The position numbers and the translations under genes are program-made. From Thermoplasmatales archaeon SG8-52-3 (GTDB lineage Archaea; Thermoplasmatota; E2; DHVEG-1): a DNA stretch of 34,534 nt. Positions within the stretch are counted from its first letter, which is position 1. Each line of letters begins with the position of its first letter. The DNA is taken from assembly GCA_001595915.1 (NCBI GenBank), contig LSSG01000070.1, positions 1 through 34,534 on the forward strand, written 5' to 3'. The notes beneath the pieces were generated by a model that saw only the letters and a program-made list of their open reading frames with translations, made no database searches and was not told the origin of the DNA. Below, piece after piece: positions 1-9,427 of this stretch.

Positions 1-32
1 TCTTAGATTTATATGTTAATTGAGGTGAGCAT

Positions 33-488
33 ATAAATCAAGAAATCTTTGATAAAGTAAAAAAGATATTAGATTCACAAAGATATGCTGTAATTGCTAC
101 GAATAAAGATAATATTCCTTATACAAATATTATTGCTTATGCTTCTACAGAAGGACTTGGAAATATATTTTTTGCAACACGAAAGGATTCAACTAAATTT
201 TTAAATTTAATAAATAATCCATGTGTTTCGTTGCTTATTGATGATAGAAAAAATCTGTCTTCAGATCTTATGAATGCAGTAGCTGTTTCTGCCGAGGCGG
301 AAGTAAAAGAAATAAACGAAGAAAAAGAAAAATTAAAAGAAATGTTATTAAAAAAACATCCAGAATTAGCAGGTTTTTTAAATGAACCAAATTGTGAACT
401 GTTGAAGTTAGAAGTAAAAAAGTATTATTATGTTGATAATTTTGATAATAAACAAGTTTTAACATTTGAAGATGATTTGGTAAGTTAA
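33..488 (+). CDS. Pyridoxamine 5'-phosphate oxidase / FMN-binding split-barrel family protein (non-canonical or uncertain start)
   Basis: Reading upstream of the listed 231..488 ORF in the same frame gives (M)NQEIFDKVKKILDSQRYAVIATNKDNIPYTNIIAYASTEGLGNIFFATRKDSTKFLNLINNPCVSLLIDDRKN..., a typical split-barrel flavoprotein N-terminus. In-frame TGA at 21-23; SD-like GAGGTGA at 22-28; no ATG/GTG/TTG before 225. Confidence 0.7.
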   Translation: MNQEIFDKVKKILDSQRYAVIATNKDNIPYTNIIAYASTEGLGNIFFATRKDSTKFLNLINNPCVSLLIDDRKNLSSDLMNAVAVSAEAEVKEINEEKEKLKEMLLKKHPELAGFLNEPNCELLKLEVKKYYYVDNFDNKQVLTFEDDLVS

Positions 489-622
489 ATAATTCATAAA
501 AAAACTTATAAAAAATCTTAATAAAAATTCAATTTAACCTGGTAAATAATTAAATTAAAGGTAAGAGACTCAAATTGTTTTAGACGATAATTTGATATTG
601 ATCTCTACACAAAAACATATGG

Positions 623-1156
623 TTAATAATTATTTCGGATATTTTTGATTTCTATTGCTACCTCATTTCTTCTTATAAAACCAGGTGCAAAGGGACTGTT
701 GTATCTCATTAATATTGGTTTGTCAATTATTTGGATTTGGTTTTTTTCTAATGTTCCAAGCAATCTCTCAATTTGTTTTTCAACTTTTTTTCTTGAAGTT
801 TTTCCACTAAATCTTAAAACTGCTAATATTTTTTCAGGTTGATGCTTAATTTTTACATTAGAATTTGTCGGAATTGGAACAGTTTCTTCATCATATGAAG
901 AAGGAATAATAAATGCCATATAATCTTCTTTAGAAATGACAGGGGCAGTCATTGGAATTTTCTCAGATGTAATTACCGGTGCTGTCATTTTAATCTGTTT
1001 TTTTATTTTGTTATTTCCAGAAATGTAGTTGAAAAGTAAACTAAATCCTGAATCACCTTCATAACCCTCCACAAATGCTAAGATAATTTTTGGATATTTT
1101 CTGATTTCAACATCACCAATCTTTTTTATAACCTCATAACTAACCTTTTCAAACAT
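623..1156 (-). CDS. SOUL family heme-binding protein
   Basis: YEVIKKIGDVEIRKYPKIILAFVEG start, KQIKMTAPVITSEKIPMTAPVISKEDYMAFIIPSSY core and F(A)PGFIRRNEVAIEI C-terminus match the SOUL family pattern. Confidence 0.85.
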   Translation of the reverse strand: MFEKVSYEVIKKIGDVEIRKYPKIILAFVEGYEGDSGFSLLFNYISGNNKIKKQIKMTAPVITSEKIPMTAPVISKEDYMAFIIPSSYDEETVPIPTNSNVKIKHQPEKILAVLRFSGKTSRKKVEKQIERLLGTLEKNQIQIIDKPILMRYNSPFAPGFIRRNEVAIEIKNIRNNY

Positions 1157-1295
1157 TTAATTCACCATTGAAAATATATATAATTATATACCTAATATCC
1201 TAAATTTTTAATAGATTATTGTAATGGATTACTTAAAATATTAAATCTAATATATAAGATTGTAGTTTGTTTAATAAATTTGGGGGTTTCTAAAT

Positions 1296-2222
1296 ATGCT
1301 TCTTACGTATGTAAAACAAATGATAAAATTAACAAGAGCTCATATCGGTATAGCAGTTCTTCCCTCATTTTGGCTTGGAAGCTTATTTGCTCTAGTCCTA
1401 GGTTATGAATTTGATTTATTGATTTTTTTATGGGGATTTTTAATTATATTTCTAATATATGCATCTGCATCATATGTAAATGATTATTATGATTTTGATG
1501 CAGACAAACATAATAGACAATTTGGTTTTTCTGGTGGAAGTGGAGTTCTACAAAAATATCCTCAATTAAGAAACGTTACAAAATATCTAGCTGCTGGATT
1601 TATTTTTATTTCCCTGATTTTGACTGCAATATTATCATTAACAACTTTTATTCCGATTTGGTCAGTGGGTTTTATTGCTCTTGGTGCCTTTTTTTCATGG
1701 TTTTACTCAGCTCCACCAATAAAATTTTCATATAGAGGAATGAGTGAATTTCCACATTTTATTGCAGGAATTATGAACACTGGTTGGGGTTATATTTTAT
1801 TAACTGGAACTTTTGATTTAACGATTTTGATATTTGCAATTCCTCTTTCACTTCATCTACTAAATGTGATTTTAATTTTTGAAATACCTGATAAAGAGGC
1901 AGATGTTCATGGTGGTAAAAAAAACTTTATTGTCAATCGTGGAAGACAAAATAGTTTCTTACTGATTAGCATAATTTTTTGGATTTCAACAATATATTTT
2001 ATATTTCTTGCTTTAATTAGATGGTATGCTGAATATATAAATTTCTGGATTATTGCTATCGTATCAGTTTTTCCAACTATAGTATCAACATATACATATC
2101 TAAAAAAACCCTTAGAACAAAATATTGCAACTAAATATGCAATTCGAAATGCATTATCACTATTTTCTATATCAATTTTCTTTCTTGCATATTTTATAAT
2201 TCTTCAATTTTATAATTTTTAA
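1296..2222 (+). CDS. UbiA-family prenyltransferase, polytopic membrane protein
   Basis: NDYYDFDADK (first Asp motif) and DKEADVHGGKKN (second Asp motif), multiple TM segments; G-rich SD (TTGGGGG) before ATG. Confidence 0.88.
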   Translation: MLLTYVKQMIKLTRAHIGIAVLPSFWLGSLFALVLGYEFDLLIFLWGFLIIFLIYASASYVNDYYDFDADKHNRQFGFSGGSGVLQKYPQLRNVTKYLAAGFIFISLILTAILSLTTFIPIWSVGFIALGAFFSWFYSAPPIKFSYRGMSEFPHFIAGIMNTGWGYILLTGTFDLTILIFAIPLSLHLLNVILIFEIPDKEADVHGGKKNFIVNRGRQNSFLLISIIFWISTIYFIFLALIRWYAEYINFWIIAIVSVFPTIVSTYTYLKKPLEQNIATKYAIRNALSLFSISIFFLAYFIILQFYNF

Positions 2223-2316
2223 ATTCAAAAAATTTAGAAGTTTTATTTTAAAATTTTTCAAAAGTTTTTTAAAAAAAGAATACATGATTTTTTTAAAAAA
2301 TAAGGTTGTAAAAGTC

Positions 2317-3114
2317 ATGGATAATAAATTTTTAAGAATATTACAGTTAGGAAATATAATAGGAGCATTTCTTACAGTTATTGTAAATTCTCTTGCAAAT
2401 ATATTACCAATAGGAGGTAAATATACTGGTGAATTATCAGATAACATTCCTAATTTATTTGTTCCTACTGGTTTAACTTTTTCAATATGGGGAGTTATTT
2501 ACATTTTAATAATTATTTTTTCAATATATCTTGGTAGAGATATTCTTAAAGAAGAAAAAACAACAAAATTATATATCGAAAAAATTAGCTATTTTTTTAT
2601 TGTTACAAGCATAGCAAATATATTATGGATATTTTTATGGCATTATGAACAAGTTTTATTATCACTATTAGTAATGATATTGTTATTTGCTTCTCTACTT
2701 TTAATATATTTAAGATTAAATATTGGATTAGAAAAGATTTCAAATAAAGATAAATTATTTATTCATGTTCCAATCAGTGTCTATATAGGTTGGATTACTG
2801 TTGCAACAATTGCTAATGTTACAGCAGTATTGGTAAAAATTAATTGGGATGGTTTTGGATTAAGTGAAGATTTATGGACAATTCTAGTAATATTAGTTGC
2901 TATAATAATTACTATAATGATTCTTATTAAAAGAAAGGATTATGCTTATAGTGCTGTAATCATCTGGGCTTTATTAGGAATTTATCTGAAAAGAATGACC
3001 GATGATCCCATATACGGTATAAAAAATCAAATTGCATATACAGCATTAATTGGGATAATTGTAATCTTTGTAATAATTGGGATTATATCATTAATGAAAT
3101 ATTTAAAAAAGTAG
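2317..3114 (+). CDS. TspO/MBR-related tryptophan-rich sensory protein family, membrane protein
   Basis: MDNKFLRILQLGNIIGAFLTVIVNSLANILPIGGKYTGELSDNIPNLFVPTGLTFSIWGVIY, recognised as the TspO-related family N-terminus. Internal Met at 2317 preferred over 2284. Confidence 0.75.
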   Translation: MDNKFLRILQLGNIIGAFLTVIVNSLANILPIGGKYTGELSDNIPNLFVPTGLTFSIWGVIYILIIIFSIYLGRDILKEEKTTKLYIEKISYFFIVTSIANILWIFLWHYEQVLLSLLVMILLFASLLLIYLRLNIGLEKISNKDKLFIHVPISVYIGWITVATIANVTAVLVKINWDGFGLSEDLWTILVILVAIIITIMILIKRKDYAYSAVIIWALLGIYLKRMTDDPIYGIKNQIAYTALIGIIVIFVIIGIISLMKYLKK

Positions 3115-3148
3115 AAAATGATAGATAAAACTCTATATTACATTTGGT

Positions 3149-4294
3149 TCAAAAACATTCTTTTAGATAATTTTTTGAAAATCGTTCCGATAATAGATAT
3201 AAAAAATTAATTTTGTAACTTGGTTTATATCTTGGAATGGTCACCTCAAGAGTTGCCCAATTACTCTCATAACCATTGGAATCTCTTGCCTTTGCTTCAA
3301 TTGTGAATTTACCTGATTTTGTATATGTATGTTCAATTTCAAAATCTTCTCCTGATAAATGTGGACCATCCCAATTTTCAACATGTCCGTCTCCCCAAAG
3401 AATATAATAGTAAACATCGTCATTTTCTGGATCTATTGAATTGAATGTATAGTTATAGGCAGTATCAATAATTCCATTTGTTGGACCATCTATTATTGGT
3501 GCTTCTGGAGGATAATTTTCAAAGTACAGACCATCAATAGTTACTCGGATCGTAATTTTAGTTGCTTCCATTGCAACCTCAACTGGTAATGAATTTACAA
3601 CATGAATAAAACCTGATAATTGACAAGGATCTGAACTATCATTTTTATGAATTGATTGGTACCACATACCAAGATATGCCATATATTCACATAAAAAAGC
3701 ACCGGGATTACCATTCCAGTCAACCCACGCATTAATTGATATATTTTCATTTACTGCATCTTCAATTTTTTGTACTGGAAGTGTTGAATGACGAACGTGT
3801 CCTGTAGGTACAGTATCATCAGGTGGACATGGACTGGGTTGATATGGTGGATTATAGTCATTTACCCAACTATCAAGATTACGTGCATTATATTCGATTT
3901 CCCATGGCCCAGCACCTGCTCCAAAACTTATTATTGCGATTGGTTTTATTTGGGAAGTAATATCCCAAAAATCTGCCCAAGTATTCTGATAGTCTACTTC
4001 AAATGTACCATTATAACTACCTGGAGTGGGGAAAAATGAATAGATATCATAACCTCTACCTTCCCAGTTTTCACCTTCCCATCCATCAGGATTCAAATAA
4101 GGGTCAGTACTAAAAGGTGCTATCATTTGCCCTGTTGGATTCCAATAACCTGTTAGCATTATGTTTGGGAGATCATTTTCAATTAATGTATAATCATCAA
4201 TCTTTTTTTCTAAATAATGTCCCATAACAAATGTTGATAAAAATGTCATAATTAAAAGAAAAAATATTCCAACTGTAATTATCTTTTTAACCAT
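3149..4294 (-). CDS. Secreted protein with C-terminal PKD-like domain and PRY/PRN tail
   Basis: N-terminal signal peptide (MVKKIITVGIFFLLIMTFLSTFVMGH); APIIDGPTNGIIDTAYNYTFNSIDPENDDVYYYILWGDGHVENWDGP... PKD-like domain; SD-like GGGGGT upstream. Confidence 0.8.
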   Translation of the reverse strand: MVKKIITVGIFFLLIMTFLSTFVMGHYLEKKIDDYTLIENDLPNIMLTGYWNPTGQMIAPFSTDPYLNPDGWEGENWEGRGYDIYSFFPTPGSYNGTFEVDYQNTWADFWDITSQIKPIAIISFGAGAGPWEIEYNARNLDSWVNDYNPPYQPSPCPPDDTVPTGHVRHSTLPVQKIEDAVNENISINAWVDWNGNPGAFLCEYMAYLGMWYQSIHKNDSSDPCQLSGFIHVVNSLPVEVAMEATKITIRVTIDGLYFENYPPEAPIIDGPTNGIIDTAYNYTFNSIDPENDDVYYYILWGDGHVENWDGPHLSGEDFEIEHTYTKSGKFTIEAKARDSNGYESNWATLEVTIPRYKPSYKINFLYLLSERFSKNYLKECF

Positions 4295-4358
4295 TATAGT
4301 TTACCCCCTAAAGTATTATAAAAATATGAATATAGGTATTTAAATTCTTTTAAGGAAA

Positions 4359-5408
4359 TTATAAATCAAATGGCTTTAATGCTGGACGCCAATCAAATCT
4401 TGGAATCCAGGGAAAATGATGTTCTATAGCAGTTGGGGGTATTCCTTGTAATCTGCATATAAAAAGTTCTCCAGATATAGATTTTGGAAGTAACCTTGTT
4501 TCATTCCAATAATTTCTCCACCATATATTTCTCCTTGAGTTTTGACAAAAGGCGTCTTGAAAATTTTCAATGAAGTTATTTTTTTTAATTTTGTTATGAG
4601 TTGATCCATCAACAAGAATATTGAAGGCAAAAGTTGGATAAATTGTACCTCCAAGAAATATTCCAAAGTCATTGTGTGAAATCAAATTTAATTCTATAAA
4701 ATTATTTCTGGATTTGCTGTATAGCTTAATTCCATATTCATTGTTAATAATTTCATTAGTTGTAATTAAATTTTTACTGGAAGTTTGTAAAAATAATCCA
4801 TTGAAATTGTTATCAATTTTATTTGCATTAATAATATTATTGTTCGAGTTACTACTAATTATCGTACCATTATCATTATTTGTAATATAATTTATTTCGA
4901 TTAGATTATTACTAGAATCTATAAGAGATATGCCATACCTCTTATTAGATTCAATTATATTGTTAAATATATGGCAATCTTCACTATTCAAAAGTTTTAA
5001 CCCTGAAAGATTACCGTTAATAATACGAAAACCTGAAATAATAACATTACTTGAATTAACAGTAATTGTGCATTGTTTAAGTTCACCGTCTATTGTGGTA
5101 GTTATTGGATCCTCCCCATAAATAAGGATTGATTTATCTACATAGATATTTTCAAAATATGGTGATGAATCATCAAAAACAAATACAGTATCACCATTTG
5201 ATGCATTATCAATTGCATCTTGTATATTTGTATAATTACCTGGTCCACTTCCGCCTACATATAGGACTATATCTAGGGAATTTATTGGATTTTGAGGATA
5301 ATTATCGATATTTTCAATTATTTCTCCATTAGATGATATGACCCCTGTTAAAAGAATTATAATAATAAATGCTAAAACAAGTACTTTTCTTATTAAACTA
5401 TTCTTCAT
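4359..5408 (-). CDS. Secreted NosD-like right-handed parallel beta-helix protein
   Basis: Signal peptide; IVLYVGGSGPGNYTNIQDAIDNASNGDTVFVFDDSSPYFENI; repeated N-rich beta-helix rungs (NNLIEINYITNNDNG...); SD AAGGGGAGGAAAGAT. Confidence 0.87.
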   Translation of the reverse strand: MKNSLIRKVLVLAFIIIILLTGVISSNGEIIENIDNYPQNPINSLDIVLYVGGSGPGNYTNIQDAIDNASNGDTVFVFDDSSPYFENIYVDKSILIYGEDPITTTIDGELKQCTITVNSSNVIISGFRIINGNLSGLKLLNSEDCHIFNNIIESNKRYGISLIDSSNNLIEINYITNNDNGTIISSNSNNNIINANKIDNNFNGLFLQTSSKNLITTNEIINNEYGIKLYSKSRNNFIELNLISHNDFGIFLGGTIYPTFAFNILVDGSTHNKIKKNNFIENFQDAFCQNSRRNIWWRNYWNETRLLPKSISGELFICRLQGIPPTAIEHHFPWIPRFDWRPALKPFDL

Positions 5409-5518
5409 ATCTTTCCTCCCCTTATAGATATTTTATTGGAATTATAATAAAATATGCTAATTTAAATATTTCCTATAAAAAAATAAAAAAAGAAAAAGGG
5501 GAGTTTATAGTTTTTTTT

Positions 5519-7912
5519 TTAAATTGTTCTTGGTAATTTTACAACTGTTTCATGACTATTAGTTGTTACTTGATATTTCTGTATTCCGTCTTTGTTTCTT
5601 GGAATATTTATCACTTGTTCACTCCAACCACTCTCTAGACCTGTAATATCCTTAGCTTTTGCTCTTACTGTATAGTCTCCTTTCTCTGTCCATGTATGGC
5701 TTTTTGTTTGCCAGGTTCCTGATGGAAATGGTCCGAACCAATCTTCAGATGTTCCATCTCCCCAATCCACATAATAATATACGTTATGACCGTCTCCATC
5801 TATTGATTTAAATTGAAATTCAATAGGTGTATCTGTTCCTCCACTGGACGGACCATTTATTTGTGGATTTTCTGGTGCTGTTCCAATAACAATATCAAAT
5901 GTTTTTGTTTCAGAAACATTTTCATTTCCACTTGTATCCTTTGCAAGTATGTAGAAAGAATAAGTTCCTTCTGGGATATATGTCTGATTTAAGTAGTAAG
6001 TGTCACCAATTTTGTTATCAATTATCGGGTATATTTCTTCACTTGAATCTGGGAATTCGACATGAAGATTTACTTCAGATAGTTCGATATTGTCAATAAC
6101 TACAGCAGAAATATTTACGTAATGACCTGCCATTTGTACTTCTGGATCAACTTTTAGATTTGTAATCTCAGAAAGGTCATTATCTATAATTGTAACATTT
6201 TTGAGGTTACAACAATATCCATTTCCATAAGTGTCTTGTGCATATATTGAATAGTAAATAATTTCAAGGACATGCTCAACTATTATACTTCCCTCCCAAT
6301 AATCTCCTTCTGTATTTACTAAATCAACATTGAGGTTTGGTCCATCATCATATTTGTAATTAACATTTACAAAATCAACCTCAACATTATCTGTAACAGT
6401 TGCATTGAAAGTAAAAATATCACCTGTTGTAGCTGTATCAGGAGTATTGTCTATTACTTCTGGTGGCGTACTGTCGACAAGAACAGATTTAATGGTTGAA
6501 TCAGTTTTACCATCATCATCAGTTACATCTAGTGTAACATCATAATCTCCATCCTCAGTATATGTATGGTCAACATTTAGACCATTTCCAGTGTTACCAT
6601 CTCCAAAGTCCCATTCATATGTAATAATTGTTCCATCATAATCATATGATCTTGATCCATCGAAAGAAACATTTTTTTCATCAACTGAATACTTAAAGTC
6701 TGCTTTTGGAGGGCCATAAGGAGTCATTAAAGGATATTCATCCTGGTTACTATCACCGGGTATGTCATAGGGACTATCTCCAATACCATCCCAGTTATTA
6801 TCATCACCTGTATAATCATCCCAGTAATTTCCCTGTTCAAGTATTGAACTATACCATGTATTTGTCCCATCATCTATTCCATTTTGTGTATTGTCATAAA
6901 TATTATTGTTATAGATTTCATTGTTATTTGAAGAATCGCAATTTATGCCATATATATCATTATCATGTATGTTATTTTCATAAATAGTATTTGAATTCGA
7001 TAGTTCAATGAATATGCCCTGATTATAGTTTGAATCTACATCATTTCCAAAAATTTCATTATTGTGTGAATAAAAGCAAACAAAACCCCCATCTTCGGTA
7101 GGGCCGCCATTATTGTTAACAATGTTATCTGAAACAGTGTTACCATCTGATTGATATAGTCTTATTCCTACTTCTTCATTTGAAGAAACAGTATTACCAA
7201 TAATTTCATTATAATCACACTGATTATTTAAATATACACCTATTCCAGAGTTTAACTCAATTGTATTGCTGATAATTTCACAATATTTTGAAGAAAGACA
7301 CAAAATACCATTGTCTTTATTATTTTTTATGTCATTTGTTGAAATAGTTGTATAATCTGACATATACACATATATACCTTGATTATTATCAGTAAAAATA
7401 TTATCTATAATCTCTGTATAATCAGAGGATTCAACAAAAACACCTCTATCAATGTTATCATCAAATATCGTGTTGTATATTGAACAATGATCAGAATTCA
7501 CTCTTATTCCACCAGAATTACTTCCACCATTTTCAATAGTAAACTCACTAATATTACACCATGCAGAAGTTATTTTTACTGCATTATCTGATTCATCCAA
7601 GCCATGTATTATTGTTGTATCTTTATTCTCACCAGTTAAATCAACTGTTTTATCAACAATCACATTTTCGATATATGTACCTGAGTAAACATATACCATA
7701 TCTCCAGTGGTTGCATTATTTATTCCCTCTTGAATTGTTTTAACATGTGTTGCATCGTACCAGCCAGGATCGGCATCATCATCAACATATATTGTTCCTC
7801 TATCATTTATTGGTTCAAAGATATATTTTCCTAAAATTTGTCCTGTTATAGGTACGGCCGCAGAAGTAATCAATAGCGTACAAATTAATATTCCAACTAT
7901 TTTCTTTTTCAT
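5519..7912 (-). CDS. Large secreted protein: NosD-like beta-helix, PKD, Ig-like modules, PKD
   Basis: Signal peptide; TIYVDDDADPGWYDATHVKTIQEGINNATTGDMVYVYSGTYIENV; helix rungs; SYDYDGTIITYEWDFGDGNTGNG PKD; PPEVIDNTPDTATTGDIFTFNATVTDN module; second PKD-like domain before INIPRN tail. Confidence 0.87.
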   Translation of the reverse strand: MKKKIVGILICTLLITSAAVPITGQILGKYIFEPINDRGTIYVDDDADPGWYDATHVKTIQEGINNATTGDMVYVYSGTYIENVIVDKTVDLTGENKDTTIIHGLDESDNAVKITSAWCNISEFTIENGGSNSGGIRVNSDHCSIYNTIFDDNIDRGVFVESSDYTEIIDNIFTDNNQGIYVYMSDYTTISTNDIKNNKDNGILCLSSKYCEIISNTIELNSGIGVYLNNQCDYNEIIGNTVSSNEEVGIRLYQSDGNTVSDNIVNNNGGPTEDGGFVCFYSHNNEIFGNDVDSNYNQGIFIELSNSNTIYENNIHDNDIYGINCDSSNNNEIYNNNIYDNTQNGIDDGTNTWYSSILEQGNYWDDYTGDDNNWDGIGDSPYDIPGDSNQDEYPLMTPYGPPKADFKYSVDEKNVSFDGSRSYDYDGTIITYEWDFGDGNTGNGLNVDHTYTEDGDYDVTLDVTDDDGKTDSTIKSVLVDSTPPEVIDNTPDTATTGDIFTFNATVTDNVEVDFVNVNYKYDDGPNLNVDLVNTEGDYWEGSIIVEHVLEIIYYSIYAQDTYGNGYCCNLKNVTIIDNDLSEITNLKVDPEVQMAGHYVNISAVVIDNIELSEVNLHVEFPDSSEEIYPIIDNKIGDTYYLNQTYIPEGTYSFYILAKDTSGNENVSETKTFDIVIGTAPENPQINGPSSGGTDTPIEFQFKSIDGDGHNVYYYVDWGDGTSEDWFGPFPSGTWQTKSHTWTEKGDYTVRAKAKDITGLESGWSEQVINIPRNKDGIQKYQVTTNSHETVVKLPRTI

Positions 7913-8013
7913 ATTATCTCCTATTCCCCCTTTTAATTTAGAATATTATAATTATGTAATATAATAATTTAATTTAAATATTTCCTTAACGATAGTTAAT
8001 TTTATTTAAAAAT

Positions 8014-9102
8014 TTATTTTTGGATTACAAATGAATCAAAAATTGTACCATTTAGTTTTATTGCATTAAAAGATAATTGATCATTATTGCAACTAATTAA
8101 ACAATAATGAAATGTTTTTTCAGAATGAACAGTCCACCATTTATTTCCTGTATCATAAGGTGGTGCACCACCTCCTCCTGTAACAATATAATTAACACTT
8201 TTCACTTTTCCACGTTCATAACAATGATCGTGACCATTAAAAACTATATCAACATTGAAATATTCAAAGAATAGACCCCAAATAAATCTTAAATAAATTG
8301 TAGAACCATGATTTCCGGAGCTATATGGTGGATGATGAAAAAATATTATAGTAAATGGCTGATTATTTGATTTCAAATCCTTTAAAAGCCAAGATAATTG
8401 TGATAATTTTATTGAATTTCTAAAATTTGAATCTAAGCTTATAAAATGAACAGAACCATAATCAAAGGAATACCAAGGTTCATTATTTCTTAATAAAAAA
8501 TATTTAAAATATGCTTCGCCGTATTGTTCATGATTACCTAAAGCAGGGTATAAAGTACTGTTATGTATGAAAGTTGATATTGAAAAGAAATCAATCCATT
8601 GGTCAATATAAATACCATTTTTTACAAAATCTCCAGTATGTAAAACAAAATATGGGTGTTCTATTTCAATTTTATCTGCAACTATACTTGCATTTACCCA
8701 GTTGTCCCAAACACCTCTTGAATCACCATATATTACGAATCTAGTAGAGCTATTTTCCTCGAATTTTGTATAAAAAGAATAAATGCTACTTTCAATGTGA
8801 TCAGAAACTACCTTATAAAAATATTTTGTTGATGAAATAAGTCCATTTAATTCAACAGTATGAAAATTACCTGAAATGTTATTATATTTTTTTTGTTCAC
8901 AATCTTGTGTTAGCCCATAATGAACACTGTTATTTGTAGTAGATATATTTGTCTCCCATATAATTGTTATAGAATCAAATTCAGGATTTTGAGGGTAAGG
9001 ACCAATAATAATTTGAGAATTTTTTTCATCTAATCCATTAACTGAAATTGTAGAGTTAATAAAAAAAATTGTAAGAATTATTAAAATTATTAAATTTTTC
9101 AT
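8014..9102 (-). CDS. Secreted purple acid phosphatase-like metallophosphoesterase with N-terminal fibronectin-III-like domain
   Basis: YGDSRG, HTGDFVKNG, LGNHEQYG, FFHHPPYSSGNHG, VFNGHDHCYERG metal-binding motifs; N-terminal SSTKYFYKVVSD Fn3-like segment; signal peptide. Confidence 0.88.
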   Translation of the reverse strand: MKNLIILIILTIFFINSTISVNGLDEKNSQIIIGPYPQNPEFDSITIIWETNISTTNNSVHYGLTQDCEQKKYNNISGNFHTVELNGLISSTKYFYKVVSDHIESSIYSFYTKFEENSSTRFVIYGDSRGVWDNWVNASIVADKIEIEHPYFVLHTGDFVKNGIYIDQWIDFFSISTFIHNSTLYPALGNHEQYGEAYFKYFLLRNNEPWYSFDYGSVHFISLDSNFRNSIKLSQLSWLLKDLKSNNQPFTIIFFHHPPYSSGNHGSTIYLRFIWGLFFEYFNVDIVFNGHDHCYERGKVKSVNYIVTGGGGAPPYDTGNKWWTVHSEKTFHYCLISCNNDQLSFNAIKLNGTIFDSFVIQK

Positions 9103-9201
9103 AAGCTTTTTAACTCCTAATCTATCATAACGTAATTTAATATATAAATGTTTTATATAAAATATAAAAAAATTTTCAATTTCTTGTTTATTAATAAAAA
9201 C

Positions 9202-9348
9202 TTACCATCTTCTACTTGATTTTACAATTCTTTTAATATTTGTAGATTTACAAAACCGGCATTTTCCACAATCATTATTGCCTGTGAAAACCCAGCTGAA
9301 ACTTCTATCACAAGAATTGCATTGATACCAAAAAATCAATTTTTTCAT
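9202..9348 (-). CDS. Small zinc-ribbon-like protein (48 aa), not in the ORF track
   Basis: Translation: MKKLIFWYQCNSCDRSFSWVFTGNNDCGKCRFCKSTNIKRIVKSSRRW*. Two Cys pairs (CNSC, CRFC) plus an additional Cys; GAGGG just upstream of ATG. Confidence 0.6.
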   Translation of the reverse strand: MKKLIFWYQCNSCDRSFSWVFTGNNDCGKCRFCKSTNIKRIVKSSRRW

Positions 9349-9427
9349 CCCTCTATTTTGCAATTTTGAATCTATTTATAGTTTATAATGTTATTTATAA
9401 AATAAAAAAATTTATTGAATTTTATCT

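Noticed and set aside
268-465. 65-aa minus-strand ORF opposite the split-barrel gene
   Set aside because: Antisense shadow of a recognisable coding region; low-complexity Leu/Phe translation typical of AT-rich reverse frames.
2172-2447. 91-aa minus-strand ORF across the UbiA/TspO junction
   Set aside because: Overlaps both real genes on the opposite strand; low-complexity Lys/Asn/Phe translation with no motif.
6900-7500. Regularly spaced repeats resembling a CRISPR or tandem array
   Set aside because: The periodicity (ATTATT/TCATTATT blocks about every 66-70 nt) reflects beta-helix rungs in the NosD coding sequence; units diverge and have no constant repeat or unique spacers.
3241-7743. Multiple 60-93 aa ORFs overlapping the NosD/PKD genes (3241, 3788, 4424, 4672, 4930, 5129, 5899, 6706, 7561)
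   Set aside because: Alternative-frame or antisense shadows of repetitive beta-helix genes; His/Tyr/Leu-rich translations without recognisable domains.
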